Shown here in pieces: positions 62,501 through 64,000 of a stretch of DNA of 64,000 bases. Numbering within the stretch: position 1 is the stretch's first letter; each line of letters begins with the position of its first letter. Source of the stretch: Eumeta japonica (Eukaryota; Arthropoda; Insecta; Lepidoptera; Psychidae). The DNA is taken from positions 496,001 through 560,000 of the forward strand of contig BGZK01000139.1 of the NCBI GenBank assembly GCA_005406025.1, read 5' to 3'. The notes under the pieces were generated by a model. That model was not told where the DNA came from. It searched no databases and saw nothing but the letters and a program-made list of their open reading frames with translations. The translations under genes and the position numbers were made by a program.

Positions 62501-63281
62501 CATTTGCAGTTCCAATTTTTTTTTATATTAATATATTTTTGCAAAATATATTATGTACTTTTAACAATTCTATGGTTTCCGAAATATTACATATAAATTG
62601 TCTATAGTATTGCACTTTACATATTAAATTATTGCCATAAATTTGTAGCATTGTATTATTCAACAGTCAATGGCATGACCTGATAGTATACCATAATGTA
62701 TGACAATAAAAACCTGAAAGTGTTTCTCAGTACTTTAAAATATTTCAGAAACTTGTAATTGTTACGCATAATGTATTTTGTAAACCTGTAACTTTACAAC
62801 TATTCTATCATTAATTTCCAAATAAATCAACAGTTATGTATTTAACTAGACATTGGGAATGAACCTCACTCATGCAATAAGTGTGCAAGATGTATTACTT
62901 ACAAATTATCGACTTTTTTTTTTAATACAGTAATTGTAACCTATAAACAAGATAAAGTTTAGGTTACAGTACTGTAGAATTGAATATTTCTTAATGAACA
63001 ACTCTACAAATGTTTGTCTCGATGATTCTATTCATGCAATCATAGACCACAAAAGAAAGTGCCTAACCAAAATCCATGGAATCAGAATGATCAGGCACGA
63101 AGGCATGCACTTTCAGATGATTCATAAGGTCACATTTTCGAACATATCGCACGCCGCATAAGTTGCAGGCATGAGGCCGGTCGTTCTGGTGTGCAACCAT
63201 GTGATTCATGAGAGCCGCCTTCTTACGAAATCGCCGAGAGCAAAAGTCGCATGGCCACGGCCGCATCGCTGTGTACTCATC
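50542..63281 (-). CDS. C2H2 zinc-finger protein, 12 exons visible, 5' end outside the window
   Basis: Exons on the minus strand, 5' to 3': 63068-63281, 62231-62316, 60634-60852, 58908-59061, 57808-57964, 56190-56342, 54864-54940, 54538-54675, 54257-54367, 53573-53688, 51054-51308, 50542-50775 (TGA). They join in phase to 637 residues. Eleven C2H2 fingers are seen: two in the first visible exon, one split across exons 3/4 (finger ends HSRIH), then [32 protein letters not shown] (split), [24 protein letters not shown] and a C-terminal CEMCDLEF finger ending at the stop. TGERPY and TGEKPY linkers join the canonical central three. Basic KKKRGRRKK and GRGR runs and proline-rich segments separate the clusters. 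This is probably a nuclear DNA-binding regulator. I do not recognise the orthologue. The first visible exon starts in phase 0 at an acceptor, so earlier exons lie beyond 64000. Confidence 0.88.
51590..51636. repeat. (TA)n microsatellite in a zinc-finger gene intron
   Basis: About 13 consecutive TA units near 51610-51635, flanked by A-rich sequence. Confidence 0.9.
51637..52779. other. Zinc-finger gene intron, AT-rich
   Basis: No coding signal. The text at about 52380-52560 (GAAGTATCATCAGCAAATAA, GGGGTCCAATACAGATAT, TTGAGGAATC) resembles antisense reverse-transcriptase codons (DDT block region) of an old CR1-like element but is too decayed to define. Confidence 0.35.
52780..53340 (-). mobile_element. 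RTE-type non-LTR retrotransposon remnant (antisense, in intron)
   Basis: The minus strand near 53.1-53.2 kb reads [19 protein letters not shown], followed by a segment ending GGERSGLKC (about 53.03 kb). This is the YGSESW...RIN(A)...R-CGLK region of RTE-like ORFs. The 5' part of the 3'-terminal block lies near 52.83-52.88 kb ([13 protein letters not shown]). Many frame breaks. Confidence 0.65.
55707..55985 (+). repeat. SINE-like dispersed repeat, copy 3, in a zinc-finger gene intron
   Basis: GTGGTAGTGCCATACTGTGG, CAACTTGGCTACAGCAC, AAAAATGGGCCGGC and GAGAGTTCCAATGGGCCACT in the same order as copies 1 and 2. The end runs into CTATATAAATGTATATAC. Confidence 0.8.
56521..56760. repeat. Unclassified repeat-like segment
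   Basis: AAGCACGGGTGTGCGGAAAG, ATTTCAGACATGGTATGCAT resembles the start of the hAT miniature element at 8581. Its other end does not clearly mirror, so the family link is tentative. CTCACTGTAC and GTACAGTGAGAG form an internal inverted repeat around 56645-56705. Confidence 0.35.
56878..57065 (+). mobile_element. tRNA-derived SINE, diverged
   Basis: A Pol III A-box-like GGCACAGTTGGTAGTG is followed about 40 bp later by a B-box-like GGATTCAATTCCC. A non-tRNA body with TATGGATATTTCCATGTATT follows. This is the layout of a common lepidopteran tRNA-related SINE (GCGCAGTTGG...GGTTCGATTCCC...). No cloverleaf forms, so it is not a tRNA gene. Confidence 0.65.
57066..57800. other. Zinc-finger gene intron, AT-rich
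   Basis: No further coding exon. Short open frames are AT-driven. Confidence 0.5.
57808..57964 (-). other. Zinc-finger exon with a GC-AG intron donor
   Basis: The exon ends CACAG, followed by GCAAGT rather than GT. Using this donor leaves two bases that combine with the T opening the next exon (56342) to give AGT and keep both exons in frame. No GT in the vicinity preserves the finger and the phase. AG|GCAAGT is the usual consensus of the minor GC-AG class. Confidence 0.8.
59062..60633. other. Zinc-finger gene intron, AT-rich, nothing recognised
   Basis: No repeat end or coding segment can be supported. Confidence 0.5.
60853..62230. other. Zinc-finger gene intron, AT-rich, nothing recognised
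   Basis: Short frames on either strand show no domain. No clear terminal repeats. Confidence 0.5.
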
Positions 63282-64000
63282 CTGGAAATGTAAAAAAGTG
63301 CAGTCATTTCTTTTAATATTAAACCTTATTTTGCTGTAATTAATAACAGATGCATTACAAGTATAAGTCCTTTGTGAAAATACTAGATTCACATGAATAA
63401 TCTCAATTTTGGAAAAATTCAATTTCATCCACTATGCGATTATTAACTAAAGGACATGTTTCACAAAATATGTCACCCCAGGCTAAGCAGTTGTGCTATA
63501 CAAAAAATATTCACAATTAAGAGAACTAACAAGTTCTGCTATGAAGTCCTATAATCTGGGGTTGTTTATTTTGTTATTTCGAGTTCAACACTGCAACTAA
63601 GTGGTGGACAAAAAGATCAAAACAAGCTATAATATTGGAAAAACTAAATCAGTAAATTACAGAATATTTTCCCTTAAAATATGTGAGAATAGTATTTTAC
63701 ATTGTTTCTAGTGTGTTGTTTCTTTGTGTAGGACGTGACATGCTTATGTTATGCTTTATAAATTTTTTTTTGTATTTTTCTTTAATATTAGGAGGATGTT
63801 TTAGACTGTTACTTGAGGGGTGTATGTATATGTATATATATTTGAACATATGAGAATTAGAGTGCTGACAAGTTAGTTTAATTTTTCATCATCATACTAG
63901 TCGTCTCAAGATACATATTATCCGTCATCATGCCAGGTCACCCATTTTGTATTTGCACTGGGCAGCACTAGAATATATTTTAGTTATAATAAATATTTAT
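63282..64000. other. Intron or upstream part of the zinc-finger gene at the window edge
   Basis: AT-rich. The acceptor TTTCCAG ends at 63282 on the minus strand. No earlier coding exon is visible before the edge. Confidence 0.5.

Noticed and set aside
1..64000. CRISPR array, bacterial operon, prophage or other prokaryotic system
   Set aside because: Spliced genes, eukaryotic transposons and base composition show insect nuclear DNA; no spaced direct-repeat array is present.

Overview
This is nuclear DNA from an insect, most likely a moth or butterfly. It is AT-rich and full of GT-AG introns. The dispersed repeats (jockey-, CR1- and RTE-type retrotransposon tails, hAT and mariner-like miniature elements, Helitron-like ends) look like those of Lepidoptera. 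The order is inferred from recall of such genomes; no search was run.

Layout: (1) 2.2-20.6 kb, plus strand: a complete chromodomain gene that can be joined into 18 coding exons and 896 codons. It is probably the orthologue of Drosophila Chromator (Chro/Chriz), an interband and spindle-matrix protein. Its introns carry a decayed hAT transposon with terminal repeats and an 8-bp target duplication, a foldback element, miniature elements and a SINE-like repeat. (2) 20.6-35.2 kb: repeat-rich spacer with a small two-exon THAP-domain gene (26.1-26.8 kb), a pogo/mariner-like miniature element, a hAT miniature element, and two clusters of decayed non-LTR retrotransposons (30.2-31.25 kb and 32.7-34.0 kb). 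(3) 35.36-35.70 kb, plus: a single-exon Bet1-type SNARE. (4) 39.7-40.2 kb, minus: a small RecA-like protein resembling SWSAP1, which lacks a recognisable Walker A. (5) 40.2-50.5 kb: spacer with a 65-bp TA tract, a Helitron-like repeat, RTE tails, a tRNA-Ile(AAU), and an internally deleted jockey element joining ORF1 to reverse transcriptase. (6) 50.5-63.3 kb, minus: the 3' twelve exons of a C2H2 zinc-finger gene (637 codons visible, 11 fingers, one probable GC-AG intron). Its 5' end lies beyond the window.

The genes look like unrelated housekeeping or regulatory loci: chromatin architecture, vesicle fusion, recombination, and zinc-finger/THAP DNA-binding proteins. I see no sign that they form one system, and I found no convincing undescribed system. 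The strongest observations are complete transposon footprints with exact or near-exact target duplications, the ORF1-RT deletion junction, the Walker-A-less SWSAP1-like protein, and the GC-AG intron supported by reading-frame phase.
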